A stretch of 63,181 nucleotides of DNA from NCBI GenBank assembly GCA_009780325.1, contig WRAF01000007.1:1-63181 (forward strand). The letters are read 5' to 3'. Each line of letters starts with the position of its first letter. The first letter of the stretch is position 1. Made by a program: the position numbers and the translations under genes. The notes beneath the pieces are model-generated. The model saw only the letters and a program-made list of their open reading frames with translations, did no database searches and was not told where the DNA came from. Shown piece by piece: positions 26,859 through 35,180 of this stretch. The DNA comes from Bacillota bacterium. GTDB lineage: Bacteria > Bacillota > Clostridia > Christensenellales > Pumilibacteraceae.

Positions 26859-29333
26859 ATGAAACAAACATTTTTACTTATTGATGGTAATTCCCTTATA
26901 AACAGGGCTTTTTTTGCTGTTCCTCCGCTTAATAGTCCAGATGGCACACCTACCAATGCTGTATATGGTTTTATTAATATGCTGCTTAAGGCAATTGGGG
27001 ATTATAATCCGTCGCATATTTGCATTGCTTTTGATTTAAAAGCCAAGACTTTTAGACATCATATTTATGCTGAATATAAGGCTACTAGAAAAAGTATGGC
27101 GGATGAACTGGCTATTCAACTGCCCATATTAAAAGATATTTTGATAAAAATGAATATAAAGATTGCTAATATAGAAGGGTATGAGGCGGACGATATAATT
27201 GGGACACTATCAAAACAGGGTGATGATGTGATTATTATCACAGGTGACAAAGACGCTTTTCAGCTGATTGATAAAAGAGTGAAAGTGGCTTATACAAAAA
27301 AGGGCTTGAGTTTAATTGAAATTTATGATGAAGAAAAGTTTTTTAGTGAGTATGGTTTTGAGCCTAACAAATTGATTGACTATAAAGCGCTTTTAGGGGA
27401 TGCGTCTGATAATATTCCTGGAGTAGAAGGAATTGGGGATAAAGGGGCAAGGACGCTGCTGATTGAATATGGGGATTTAAAAGGGGTGTATGAGGGATTG
27501 GATAACATGAAGGAAGGGTTGAGATTGAAACTGGGCAAAGGTAAGGACAGTGCGTTTTTGTCGTATGTGCTGGCAACCATTGATACAAAAGTGCCGATTG
27601 AATTTAGTGCGGAGGATTGTATTTTTTCTATGCCGTTTGGGGCGGATGTTAAGTATGAGTTTAAAAAATTGGGATTAAACAGCTTGTTAAAAAGAGAAGA
27701 GCTGTTTTGCAGTGATGAAAATAATATACAAGCAAAAAAAGAAGAGATATTGATTAATGATATAGAGTCATTAAATAATTTAGTTGATAATTTTAATGAA
27801 AGCATTATTAATTTTGATATTAAAAATGATATTTATTTTAAAATATTGGATAGAGATTATGTCGTAAAATTGAAAGAGGATTTATTGTCAATCGGATTAG
27901 ATTATAATACTGCTTTAAAAGCTTTAGCACCTGTTCTGCAAAATAAAGACATTTTGAAAGTGGTCTATGACGCTAAGTCTTTAATTAAAAAACTAGCACA
28001 AAATTCAATATTTATAAACAATTATTTTGATACAAAGCTTGCTTGTTATTTATTAGGCTATTCACTTGAAAATAATAAAGATTATCAATCATTAATTGAT
28101 GATTTAAAACAAAAAAACATGCACAAGCTTTATTATGATTTAGAGCTGCCCCTAGTGCAAGTATTAATATCTATGGAAGAGCATGGGTTTAAACTAGATA
28201 CGAAATTATTATATACATTAGGACAAGAATTTGATGGCAGATTAAAAGGTATCTCGCAAGATATTTATAAATTAGCAGATAAAGAATTTAACATAAACTC
28301 TCCAAAACAATTGGCAAGCGTATTATTTGAAGACTTAAATATTCCTTATCCAAAAAAATCAAAAACATATTCAACTGCTGTTGATATTTTAGAGCCTTTA
28401 GCAAAAAATTATCCAATCGCCCAAAAAATACTAGATTATAGGTCATTGTTTAAGTTAAATTCTACTTATATAGAAGGCTTGAAAAAATTAGCTGACATAA
28501 ACGGAGTCATAAGAACCGAGTTTAAGCAAATGGTGACGACTACGGGCAGACTTTCTTCAGTAGAACCAAATTTACAGAACATTCCCATAAGAGAACAAGA
28601 GGGTAAGCGCTTGCGTGAATTATTTATTGCTAAAGACGGCTATAAATTAATAGCAGCGGATTATTCTCAAATTGAGCTGCGCCTTTTGGCACATTTTTCA
28701 AAAGACCCTGTGTTGTGCGAGGCATTTTTTAATGATGAGGATATTCATATCCAAACAGCAAAAAAGGTGTTTGGAGTGTCTAATCCGACTAAAGAGCAAA
28801 GGAGTGAGGCAAAGGCTGTTAATTTTGGAATTATTTATGGAATAAGTGATTTTGGTTTAGCTAGTCAGCTTAATATAGGGCATTTTAAGGCAAGGAATTT
28901 AATTGATAGTTATTTTATGCAGTTTGAAAAAGTTAAAGAATATTTGGACGGGTCGGTATTAAATGCAAAAAATAGCGGGTATTCAGAAACGATTTTAGGC
29001 AGGAGAAGAGAGATTCTAGAGTTAAAATCTAGCAATATGGCTGTTAAGAAATTTGGAGAAAGGGCGGCTATGAATATGCCTCTGCAGGGAAGCGCTGCTG
29101 ATATAATCAAAGCGGCAATGCTTGTTGTTTATAAAAGGCTGGCTGATGAGTTTGGGGATAGTGATGCTAGGCTTATTTTGCAGGTGCATGATGAATTAAT
29201 AGTTGAAGCTAAGGATGATATTGTGGATAAGGTGAAAATAATTTTAAAAGAGAGTATGGAGAATGCAATAAAGCTAGAAGTCCCATTAAAAGTGGATATA
29301 GCAAGCGGGGCAAGCTGGTTAGATTGTAAATAA
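26859..29333 (+). CDS. polA: DNA polymerase I
   Basis: DNA polymerase I fills gaps and removes RNA primers. Residues 1-280 or so form the 5'-3' exonuclease (LIDGNSLINRAF, EYKATR, YEADDIIG, GDKDAFQL and the helix-hairpin-helix around IPGVEGIGDKGA). The middle region holds a degenerate 3'-5' exonuclease: only FDIKND is recognisable, the usual acidic DxE pair is lost, so proofreading is probably absent, as in Taq and Bacillus Pol I. The polymerase domain has motif A DYSQIELRLLAH, motif B with KAVNFGIIYG and motif C QVHDEL. Length 824 aa. There is no Shine-Dalgarno site, and the start codon adjoins the predicted +1. It is followed by coaE, a common neighbour in Firmicutes. Confidence 0.98.
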   Translation: MKQTFLLIDGNSLINRAFFAVPPLNSPDGTPTNAVYGFINMLLKAIGDYNPSHICIAFDLKAKTFRHHIYAEYKATRKSMADELAIQLPILKDILIKMNIKIANIEGYEADDIIGTLSKQGDDVIIITGDKDAFQLIDKRVKVAYTKKGLSLIEIYDEEKFFSEYGFEPNKLIDYKALLGDASDNIPGVEGIGDKGARTLLIEYGDLKGVYEGLDNMKEGLRLKLGKGKDSAFLSYVLATIDTKVPIEFSAEDCIFSMPFGADVKYEFKKLGLNSLLKREELFCSDENNIQAKKEEILINDIESLNNLVDNFNESIINFDIKNDIYFKILDRDYVVKLKEDLLSIGLDYNTALKALAPVLQNKDILKVVYDAKSLIKKLAQNSIFINNYFDTKLACYLLGYSLENNKDYQSLIDDLKQKNMHKLYYDLELPLVQVLISMEEHGFKLDTKLLYTLGQEFDGRLKGISQDIYKLADKEFNINSPKQLASVLFEDLNIPYPKKSKTYSTAVDILEPLAKNYPIAQKILDYRSLFKLNSTYIEGLKKLADINGVIRTEFKQMVTTTGRLSSVEPNLQNIPIREQEGKRLRELFIAKDGYKLIAADYSQIELRLLAHFSKDPVLCEAFFNDEDIHIQTAKKVFGVSNPTKEQRSEAKAVNFGIIYGISDFGLASQLNIGHFKARNLIDSYFMQFEKVKEYLDGSVLNAKNSGYSETILGRRREILELKSSNMAVKKFGERAAMNMPLQGSAADIIKAAMLVVYKRLADEFGDSDARLILQVHDELIVEAKDDIVDKVKIILKESMENAIKLEVPLKVDIASGASWLDCK

Positions 29334-29354
29334 TTGTTTAGCAGAATATTTTTT

Positions 29355-29490
29355 TAAAGAAGAGATTCTTGACTGAGGACAAAATAAATGTTTAAGGCAG
29401 AGTAATTGCTGTATTTAACAGCCCAATTCAAAATTATGTCATCTTGGGTGCGAAGCTCATTGGTACGAATACTTTCTGGCACGCCAATCG
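29355..29490. repeat. decayed copy of the 15442-type inverted repeat
   Basis: The left end TAAAGAAGAGATTCTTG is nearly identical to the left arm at 15442. The right part is diverged (TTATGTCATCTTGGGTGCGAAGC) and no longer pairs well. It fills most of the gap between polA and coaE. Confidence 0.45.
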
Positions 29491-29530
29491 CATGTGCAAT
29501 AAAAAAAGATGTGAAAATAAAGCTTAAATT

Positions 29531-30079
29531 ATGAAAACAATAGTTATAACAGGGACAATAGCCAGCGGAAAAAGTACGGCCATACAAATACTAGAGCAAA
29601 AGTTTGCATATCATATTATTAGTGCAGACAAAGTTTATCATACGCTTTTTAATCAAGGTGTTTTTGATGATGAATTAAAAAAAGTGTTTAATACAGTAGA
29701 TAGGGTTAAACTTAGAAAAATTATAATAGATGATGATAAAGCAAGGCAAAAGCTGGATGATATTACACATAATAAAATCATCGATGAGATAAAAAGACAG
29801 ATAGCCAGCATGGATAATCAAAACATAGCAATAGAAATCCCTATATTTGATAAAAAGCATCTAATCAAGCATGATTATTCTGTCTTTGTGTATGTTTCTA
29901 GTATGGTACAAATGGATAGACTGTTAAAAAAAGGATGGTCATTAGATGAGGCTCAAAAATTAATAGATATTCAATCTAAATATGAAAGAGACAATGACTG
30001 TGATTATACTATAGTTAATGACGGGGGGGTAGAGTTATTAGAAGAAAAACTTGCAGCGATAATAAAAAATCTTGGATAG
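29531..30079 (+). CDS. coaE: dephospho-CoA kinase
   Basis: CoaE phosphorylates the ribose 3'-hydroxyl of dephospho-CoA in the last step of coenzyme A synthesis. The P-loop is GTIASGKST at residues 8-16, followed by ISADKVYHTLF and the VYVSSMVQMDRLLKKGWS lid region. At 182 aa it is about 15 residues shorter than most homologues. ATG 29531 has no Shine-Dalgarno site. A run of seven G (30023-30029) lies near the end of the gene; with six G the frame would stop after DGG. It is followed by a transglycosylase gene whose reading frame extends back into the end of coaE. Confidence 0.95.
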   Translation: MKTIVITGTIASGKSTAIQILEQKFAYHIISADKVYHTLFNQGVFDDELKKVFNTVDRVKLRKIIIDDDKARQKLDDITHNKIIDEIKRQIASMDNQNIAIEIPIFDKKHLIKHDYSVFVYVSSMVQMDRLLKKGWSLDEAQKLIDIQSKYERDNDCDYTIVNDGGVELLEEKLAAIIKNLG

Positions 30080-30141
30080 TCCTGTTAAGCTTAGCCGGGG
30101 CAGTTTTTCTTATTTTTTTAACCACATTAATTTTTGTTAAT

Positions 30142-30570
30142 GTGGTTTTTCCTTTTAGATATAAACCTATTATTGGTCGAGAAGCAAAATTACATAATAT
30201 TGATGTCAACTTAGTCTTTGGCGTAATCTGGACAGAGAGTAAATTTGACAGTAATGCAGTATCATCAGCGGGTGCAATGGGTTTAATGCAGATTATGCCG
30301 ACCACGGGTGAGTGGCTGGCAGAAAAATTGGGAGAGGAGTTTTATCCAGAGCGTCTTTTTTGTACAGAATTTAATATAAGGCTGGGTGTTTTTTATTTAA
30401 GGTATCTAATTGATAAGTTTGAGTGCGAGGAAAGGGCGCTAGCGGCGTATAATGCAGGTGAGGGTAATGTGAAAAAATGGGGAGAAGGTGAGATACTATT
30501 TAGAGAGACTAGGGATTATGTAAGGCGGGTAAGAATGGCAAGAAAGGTTTATAAAATCAGGGGAGTTTAA
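30142..30570 (+). CDS. SLT-type lytic transglycosylase
   Basis: A lytic transglycosylase that cleaves the MurNAc-GlcNAc bond of peptidoglycan. The catalytic glutamate is E32 of the GTG start in IWTESKF, followed by the family motifs AMGLMQIMP and ALAAYNAGEGNV. The start is uncertain. The same frame stays open back to 30022 and encodes a membrane anchor (WIVLLSLAGAVFLIF) just upstream of GTG 30142, but no ATG, GTG or TTG is in frame there. The real protein almost certainly includes that anchor, so it may use a rare start codon such as ATT or CTG, or one base of the G7 run in coaE may be wrong. The 3' end overlaps the convergent WYL gene by 4 bases. Confidence 0.85.
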   Translation: MVFPFRYKPIIGREAKLHNIDVNLVFGVIWTESKFDSNAVSSAGAMGLMQIMPTTGEWLAEKLGEEFYPERLFCTEFNIRLGVFYLRYLIDKFECEERALAAYNAGEGNVKKWGEGEILFRETRDYVRRVRMARKVYKIRGV

Positions 30571-31493
30571 GCATTATTTAAAATTCGCCTGCATTCAATA
30601 AGCAGTTCTTCTTTTAAAGCATGCGGTGATAATACTTTTATACTTGACCCAAATGACAACAGCTTATTTATCAAAACATTGCCTCCAAATACAGCCGCAC
30701 TTGCTTTATACATTATTCCTGTGTCTTCAATTGCATCTACTCCTAACCATTCTTCAATTTGACTTAGCACCGTTGATGAAAATTCAATTTCCATATCCAC
30801 TAATTCACTATCTTCAAATGCTTCATTTAATTTTTTATAAACATCACTGGGTTTTCTAGAAAATTGTTTTGCTGTGATACTCATATTTCTGATTCTACTT
30901 AATTTTAATAATCTAAAATCTCGCCTCAAATGACACCACCCATATAAATACCAAATACCTTCTTTTAATACTAAGCTATAGGGGTCATAAATTCTTTCAC
31001 TTTTTAATTCATGTCTATCAATATAATATACTTTTATAGCAAATTCTTCACTAATAGCTTTATTTATCACCTCAAATTTTGCTCTGTATCCATCAGGGTT
31101 TGTCCATGAACTTGTGTCTATTATCAAGCTATCGCTTTTTAATAGATATTTTTCATCATTTTTGTTTTGTGACATGTTGGATATTTTATCTAGTAGTATT
31201 TTGTTCATTCCATCGTCAAAGCTTGATTGCATGGCAATGACACAAGTTGATAAACGCTTTAATTCTTCTTTAGAAAAAAAAGAACGGTCAAGTCTGTATG
31301 TATCAGGGATAGAATAACCGCCTTTAATGCCAGGGTCTGACTCTAAAGGGACACCAGCCGCGATTATTATGTCAAGATAGCGGGATATTGTCCTAGTTGA
31401 TAGTTCATATTTTTTTGCTAAATCCTCACGTTTGATTTTTTTTCGTTTATTTAATATTGTTAATAAAATTCCTAAAATAACTGAAAATTGCAT
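30567..31493 (-). CDS. WYL-domain transcriptional regulator (YafY type)
   Basis: The 308-aa protein has an N-terminal winged helix-turn-helix (REDLAKKYELSTRTISRYLD) and a C-terminal WYL domain with the SYSL-like DPYSLVLKEGIWYLYGWC segment, which binds small ligands or nucleic acids in this family. ATG 31493 has no clear Shine-Dalgarno site. Upstream, in the divergent region to a 59-aa gene, a perfect inverted repeat TTGTTGACA-N6-TGTCAACAA covers the -35 of its own promoter, so self-regulation is likely. The regulator probably also controls the small gene. WYL regulators often control stress, DNA damage or defence genes; the target here is not otherwise indicated. Confidence 0.9.
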   Translation of the reverse strand: MQFSVILGILLTILNKRKKIKREDLAKKYELSTRTISRYLDIIIAAGVPLESDPGIKGGYSIPDTYRLDRSFFSKEELKRLSTCVIAMQSSFDDGMNKILLDKISNMSQNKNDEKYLLKSDSLIIDTSSWTNPDGYRAKFEVINKAISEEFAIKVYYIDRHELKSERIYDPYSLVLKEGIWYLYGWCHLRRDFRLLKLSRIRNMSITAKQFSRKPSDVYKKLNEAFEDSELVDMEIEFSSTVLSQIEEWLGVDAIEDTGIMYKASAAVFGGNVLINKLLSFGSSIKVLSPHALKEELLIECRRILNNA

Positions 31494-31569
31494 TGTGTAT
31501 TTTATTTTTTATTATGATTTCTATCATAAATAAAAAACTCCTAAAAATATTTAAAAAACTCTTTAAAAT

Positions 31570-31601
31570 ATTTTATATTGTTGACATATAGTTGTCAACA
31601 A
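31570..31601 (-). promoter_or_regulatory. WYL gene promoter with overlapping perfect operator
   Basis: On the minus strand TTGACA (31598-31593), 17 bp, TAAAAT (31575-31570). TTGTTGACA (31578-31586) and TGTCAACAA (31593-31601) form a perfect 9-bp inverted repeat with 6-bp spacing across the -35 and spacer. In the plus direction an extended -10, TGA-TATATT (31610-31615), has no well-placed -35, so the small gene may need activation. Confidence 0.65.
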
Positions 31602-31648
31602 TTATTTGATATATTATTAATATAAATTTAAAAAAGAGGCACATAAAA

Positions 31649-31828
31649 ATGAAAAACGTTAATAACACAAGTCAAATTGAAACAATGCAAGCGATAGATT
31701 TAGATTCATGGGGAAAAACCGTGACAATAGATGAGGCAAATCAGGTTATGTCAGTTGGATCTGAAATAATCAAACAAACATTTTTAAATTTACTTTTTAG
31801 CTGGCAAAAATATAATCAAAGCAACTAA
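31649..31828 (+). CDS. 59-residue protein divergent from the WYL regulator
   Basis: The frame runs from ATG 31649 to TAA 31826-31828 with GAGG 9 nt before the start. The sequence starts MKNVNNTSQIETMQAIDLDS and is polar, with a short hydrophobic stretch near the end (IIKQTFLNLLFSWQ) that could form an amphipathic helix. It has no signal peptide and no recognised family. The divergent arrangement around a strong operator suggests it is the regulated partner of the WYL protein. The 157 nt after it, up to the next gene, hold no clear element beyond AT-rich promoter-like sequence. Confidence 0.6.
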   Translation: MKNVNNTSQIETMQAIDLDSWGKTVTIDEANQVMSVGSEIIKQTFLNLLFSWQKYNQSN

Positions 31829-31985
31829 TTCTAATAAAAATCATGCAAAAACATAACATTTTTAATAAAAAGTAGTGGTAAATATTTGTAATTATTCTCT
31901 GTATGTGTTAAAATAATCGGTACTAGAATGGACATACTATAGTTAGCTGGTAATTTTTTACTATTTTTACCATGGAGAGAATAAA

Positions 31986-34900
31986 ATGAAAATATTCAAA
32001 AGAGTTTATTTTTGTGTTTTAACTGTTGTGCTGGTACTTGTTATTGCATTAGGTTTTGCTGCACCAAGCAGTGTTGGTGCAAGAATAGACAGCACCACGC
32101 AAAACAATGCGTCACAATTTGCAGAGCGTATTCAAAATGTCATTGCTCCTGCGACTGCACTTAATTCATCATTAGATGATTCAGAAGCCGTGCGCCGTGA
32201 GTTATGGACTATGCTGACTTCTTCGGCTGGAGCCAATTTAAATCTTGGATTAGCGCAAAGTGCGCCGACAACTAGGCACTTTGGTGAAAATACGCAAGAA
32301 AGACCCCAAGATCCAGTGTTAGAGGCTGATGCGCTTTTCTCATATAATGAGTTTACTTTGTTTGCTCCCGCAGGCACCAATAGAGGCGGCAACTCAAACA
32401 ATAATTCATGGAGACATCTTACTCCTATAGAAGCGCACAACATGGGTCGTGCGGCTCCTTCTGTTATTGCATTTGGTCCGCATTCTGGCATTACTCAACA
32501 ATTACCTCATGGTAATCATGCATTTAGATATGTAGTGGGTGCTGAAACTTTTGCTAGATTTGATGAAGAAGAAACTATGCATGTCATGGTAGGCAGAGAA
32601 ATCAATAATATTGCAGTAGTAATCCCAGGCAATGAAACAAGACGAGGCAGAAGCAGTGATGCTATTTTATTAGTGACTAGCATGGATGTTGCTAGAAGCG
32701 GCGGCGGCGGTGCGGCGGCAGCGAGAATCGGTGCATTTGTTGAAGAGATTAGGCGCCTAAACGCATATCAAGCAGCTAATGGACGCAGTGCACATGATAA
32801 TGACATAATTTTTCTTTTTGCTGATGCTAGACATGACAGCAGTCTTGGTGCAAAAGTGTTTATGGACCAATTTGTAGGTTTTAGAAGTTTTGAAAGGCAA
32901 TATCCGTCACATCTTAATTTTTGGGAAACTGAAAATAGTGATTGGACTTTTAGACGAGATAATCAAGGTAATTTGATTCCTATCCCTAATATTGTTGAAA
33001 GAATTGTTTTAGCTGTTAATTTTGATGCTATAGGTCATGGTTCTACTCCATTGTTATTAAATACTTCAAATGATAACGGGCAATTAGTGCGTGCGTTTTC
33101 AAACATTGCAGGCAGTATTTCGTCCCCTTTGATTAATGATGTTTATTCTGATTTTAGGTCAGACTTTGATGCTTTCTTTAATGTTGCAAATCATAATAGA
33201 AGTCAAGATTTTGATGGTTTTGAAAATCTAGCGGCTATGAATATAGTCACTTATGGAAATGTATACAGACATAATACTGTGTTAGATGTCTTTGATAGAG
33301 AGGATAGGACATCAATTAGAATGTTGTCAGTTGTATCTAATTTAGTCAATGGAATTGTAGGTGAGTTTGGGTCGGATACAAGCAGTCTAAATGATCAAAA
33401 TGGAAACTATTATTTTTCAGTCTTAAGTTGGTTTACTATCAGACACACATTTGTTGGTCCATTAATTTTGGCTATCTTAATGATTCTGTTGATAGGGGCA
33501 ACAATCTTTATTAATATTAAAAACAAGGTATTTAGTTTTAATAATTTAGGCAAAGGTGTGGCTGTACAGCTTTTGACTATTATATTAAGTATTGCAATTA
33601 TGTTTGCACTTTATTTCTTGCTAGGGATAATTTTGGCAGGGTTTAGCGTGTTTACGTTGCAGCATATGATTGGCATGATTTATTCTAATGCTGGCATATT
33701 AATTGGATTTATATTTGTTGCTTTAGCTATTATGTCGCTTATGTATATCATTATTAAAAAATTCTTTCAAATCAAAGCAACGGATGTAGTAAGAGGCGGA
33801 GCAATTGTATTTGGGCTTATGGCAATTATCTTATCATTTATAGTGCCATCTTTAGGTATAATTGTTGGTGTGCCTGGGTTATTAGTGCTGGCTAATTTAT
33901 TCTTAAGCACATTATTTAAAAATAAATTTAAAAATAAATTTGGTTTTGATATTGAAAGATTGTTTCTTTATTTAGTGCCGATGATATTATTTATTATGTT
34001 TATCTTGCCTTCTATCGTTGTTGTTTCTAGTATATCTTTAACTATCTTAACACCTGTCTTGGTTGTTCCTTTTATTTTGGTGTTTATGTTTATTGCTCCT
34101 TATGCAACCTTGTTAAAAGCAGTATTGGATAAGTTATTAGCTAAAATGCCTAAAAGGACTATTGTTGTTAAAAAATATAGTACTGAAAAAATTGAGGATA
34201 AAGCAAAGCCAGGCAAATTTATAGAAGTAAGCGGTGTTAGAAAGTCAAAAGAAAAAGTAGCATGGAAATATAGGCATGGGGCAGGTATTGCGATTGTATC
34301 AGTATTAGCATCAATAGTCATTTTGGTTTCAGCTAGTTTTGGTTCTCCATTTGGCGGAGCAACAGGTCAAGGATCTATCATTGCTAATTCAAATAGTTTT
34401 ACTCACAGCATCTATTCTAATTCGGTTCTTTTGATTCAAGACGGTCAAGGTGAAACTTTTAATACATCTTTGCGTATTCATGATACTGCGATGTTTAGAA
34501 GCGCTAGGGGCTGGGTAGATGGATTTAGCTGGAATACTGGTTTAAGTGCTTATACAAAAGATATAACCATAGGTTCACTTGGGACTGCAATTATGACCAG
34601 TACAGACGGTGGCGGTGCAATTTTGACAGTAGGTGCAAACCCTGCAGGATTTGGACATGGTATGAGCGTGTTAGAATTAAGCGGAACATCTATAATTTCA
34701 GCGATTAATGTGTATGCGTCACAAGCTGCTATGATAAGCGGTGCAGAAGGGATTAGATTTGCCAATACAAATAATAGAGATAACATGACTATTAGATTGC
34801 CTATGCGTTATCCAATGCATGCAGGCGTATTTATTCGTTTTGAGTTTGTTAATGAGAGGGCTGAAGGAAGATTAACAGGTAGAGTATCTCAATATATGTG

Positions 34901-35066
34901 GGATACTGGACGTCAGTTAGAGAACTTATTGACATCTGTTCAAGGTGCACAAAATGATGTGCATAGTATATTATCAGGCATCAGTGCGGATATAAATTCA
35001 GAGGCACGCAGTGCGATTAGATTTGGTGTGATTGTTAGGACAGAAAATTTAAGTGTCAATTGGTAG
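31986..35066 (+). CDS. large membrane protein with degenerate M28 peptidase domain
   Basis: A 1026-aa protein with a signal-anchor at the N-terminus, an outside domain of about 430 residues, a block of about eight membrane helices (about 480-720) and a further helix near 770, then a 240-residue outside domain. The first outside domain follows the M28 aminopeptidase fold: AILLVTSMDVAR stands where these enzymes have the H-x-D zinc motif, IIFLFADARHDSSLGAK where they have the catalytic EE pair, and AVNFDAIGHGS matches a later conserved strand. The first histidine, the bridging aspartate and the EE pair are not seen, so the domain is probably inactive as a peptidase and may bind peptides or glycans. 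ATG 31986 has GGAGAG. The architecture resembles M28 transmembrane proteins such as those of the Fxna/ERMP1 class, from memory. Confidence 0.8.
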   Translation: MKIFKRVYFCVLTVVLVLVIALGFAAPSSVGARIDSTTQNNASQFAERIQNVIAPATALNSSLDDSEAVRRELWTMLTSSAGANLNLGLAQSAPTTRHFGENTQERPQDPVLEADALFSYNEFTLFAPAGTNRGGNSNNNSWRHLTPIEAHNMGRAAPSVIAFGPHSGITQQLPHGNHAFRYVVGAETFARFDEEETMHVMVGREINNIAVVIPGNETRRGRSSDAILLVTSMDVARSGGGGAAAARIGAFVEEIRRLNAYQAANGRSAHDNDIIFLFADARHDSSLGAKVFMDQFVGFRSFERQYPSHLNFWETENSDWTFRRDNQGNLIPIPNIVERIVLAVNFDAIGHGSTPLLLNTSNDNGQLVRAFSNIAGSISSPLINDVYSDFRSDFDAFFNVANHNRSQDFDGFENLAAMNIVTYGNVYRHNTVLDVFDREDRTSIRMLSVVSNLVNGIVGEFGSDTSSLNDQNGNYYFSVLSWFTIRHTFVGPLILAILMILLIGATIFINIKNKVFSFNNLGKGVAVQLLTIILSIAIMFALYFLLGIILAGFSVFTLQHMIGMIYSNAGILIGFIFVALAIMSLMYIIIKKFFQIKATDVVRGGAIVFGLMAIILSFIVPSLGIIVGVPGLLVLANLFLSTLFKNKFKNKFGFDIERLFLYLVPMILFIMFILPSIVVVSSISLTILTPVLVVPFILVFMFIAPYATLLKAVLDKLLAKMPKRTIVVKKYSTEKIEDKAKPGKFIEVSGVRKSKEKVAWKYRHGAGIAIVSVLASIVILVSASFGSPFGGATGQGSIIANSNSFTHSIYSNSVLLIQDGQGETFNTSLRIHDTAMFRSARGWVDGFSWNTGLSAYTKDITIGSLGTAIMTSTDGGGAILTVGANPAGFGHGMSVLELSGTSIISAINVYASQAAMISGAEGIRFANTNNRDNMTIRLPMRYPMHAGVFIRFEFVNERAEGRLTGRVSQYMWDTGRQLENLLTSVQGAQNDVHSILSGISADINSEARSAIRFGVIVRTENLSVNW

Positions 35067-35180
35067 TCTAAAATTAAGAGTGCAGAATTAGTGATAAATG
35101 ATTGGTTTTTTGTATGGGCGTTTTTAAATAGATAGAATGCCCGAATTATTTAAAGAAATTTTTAATGAAGGAGCAAAAAA

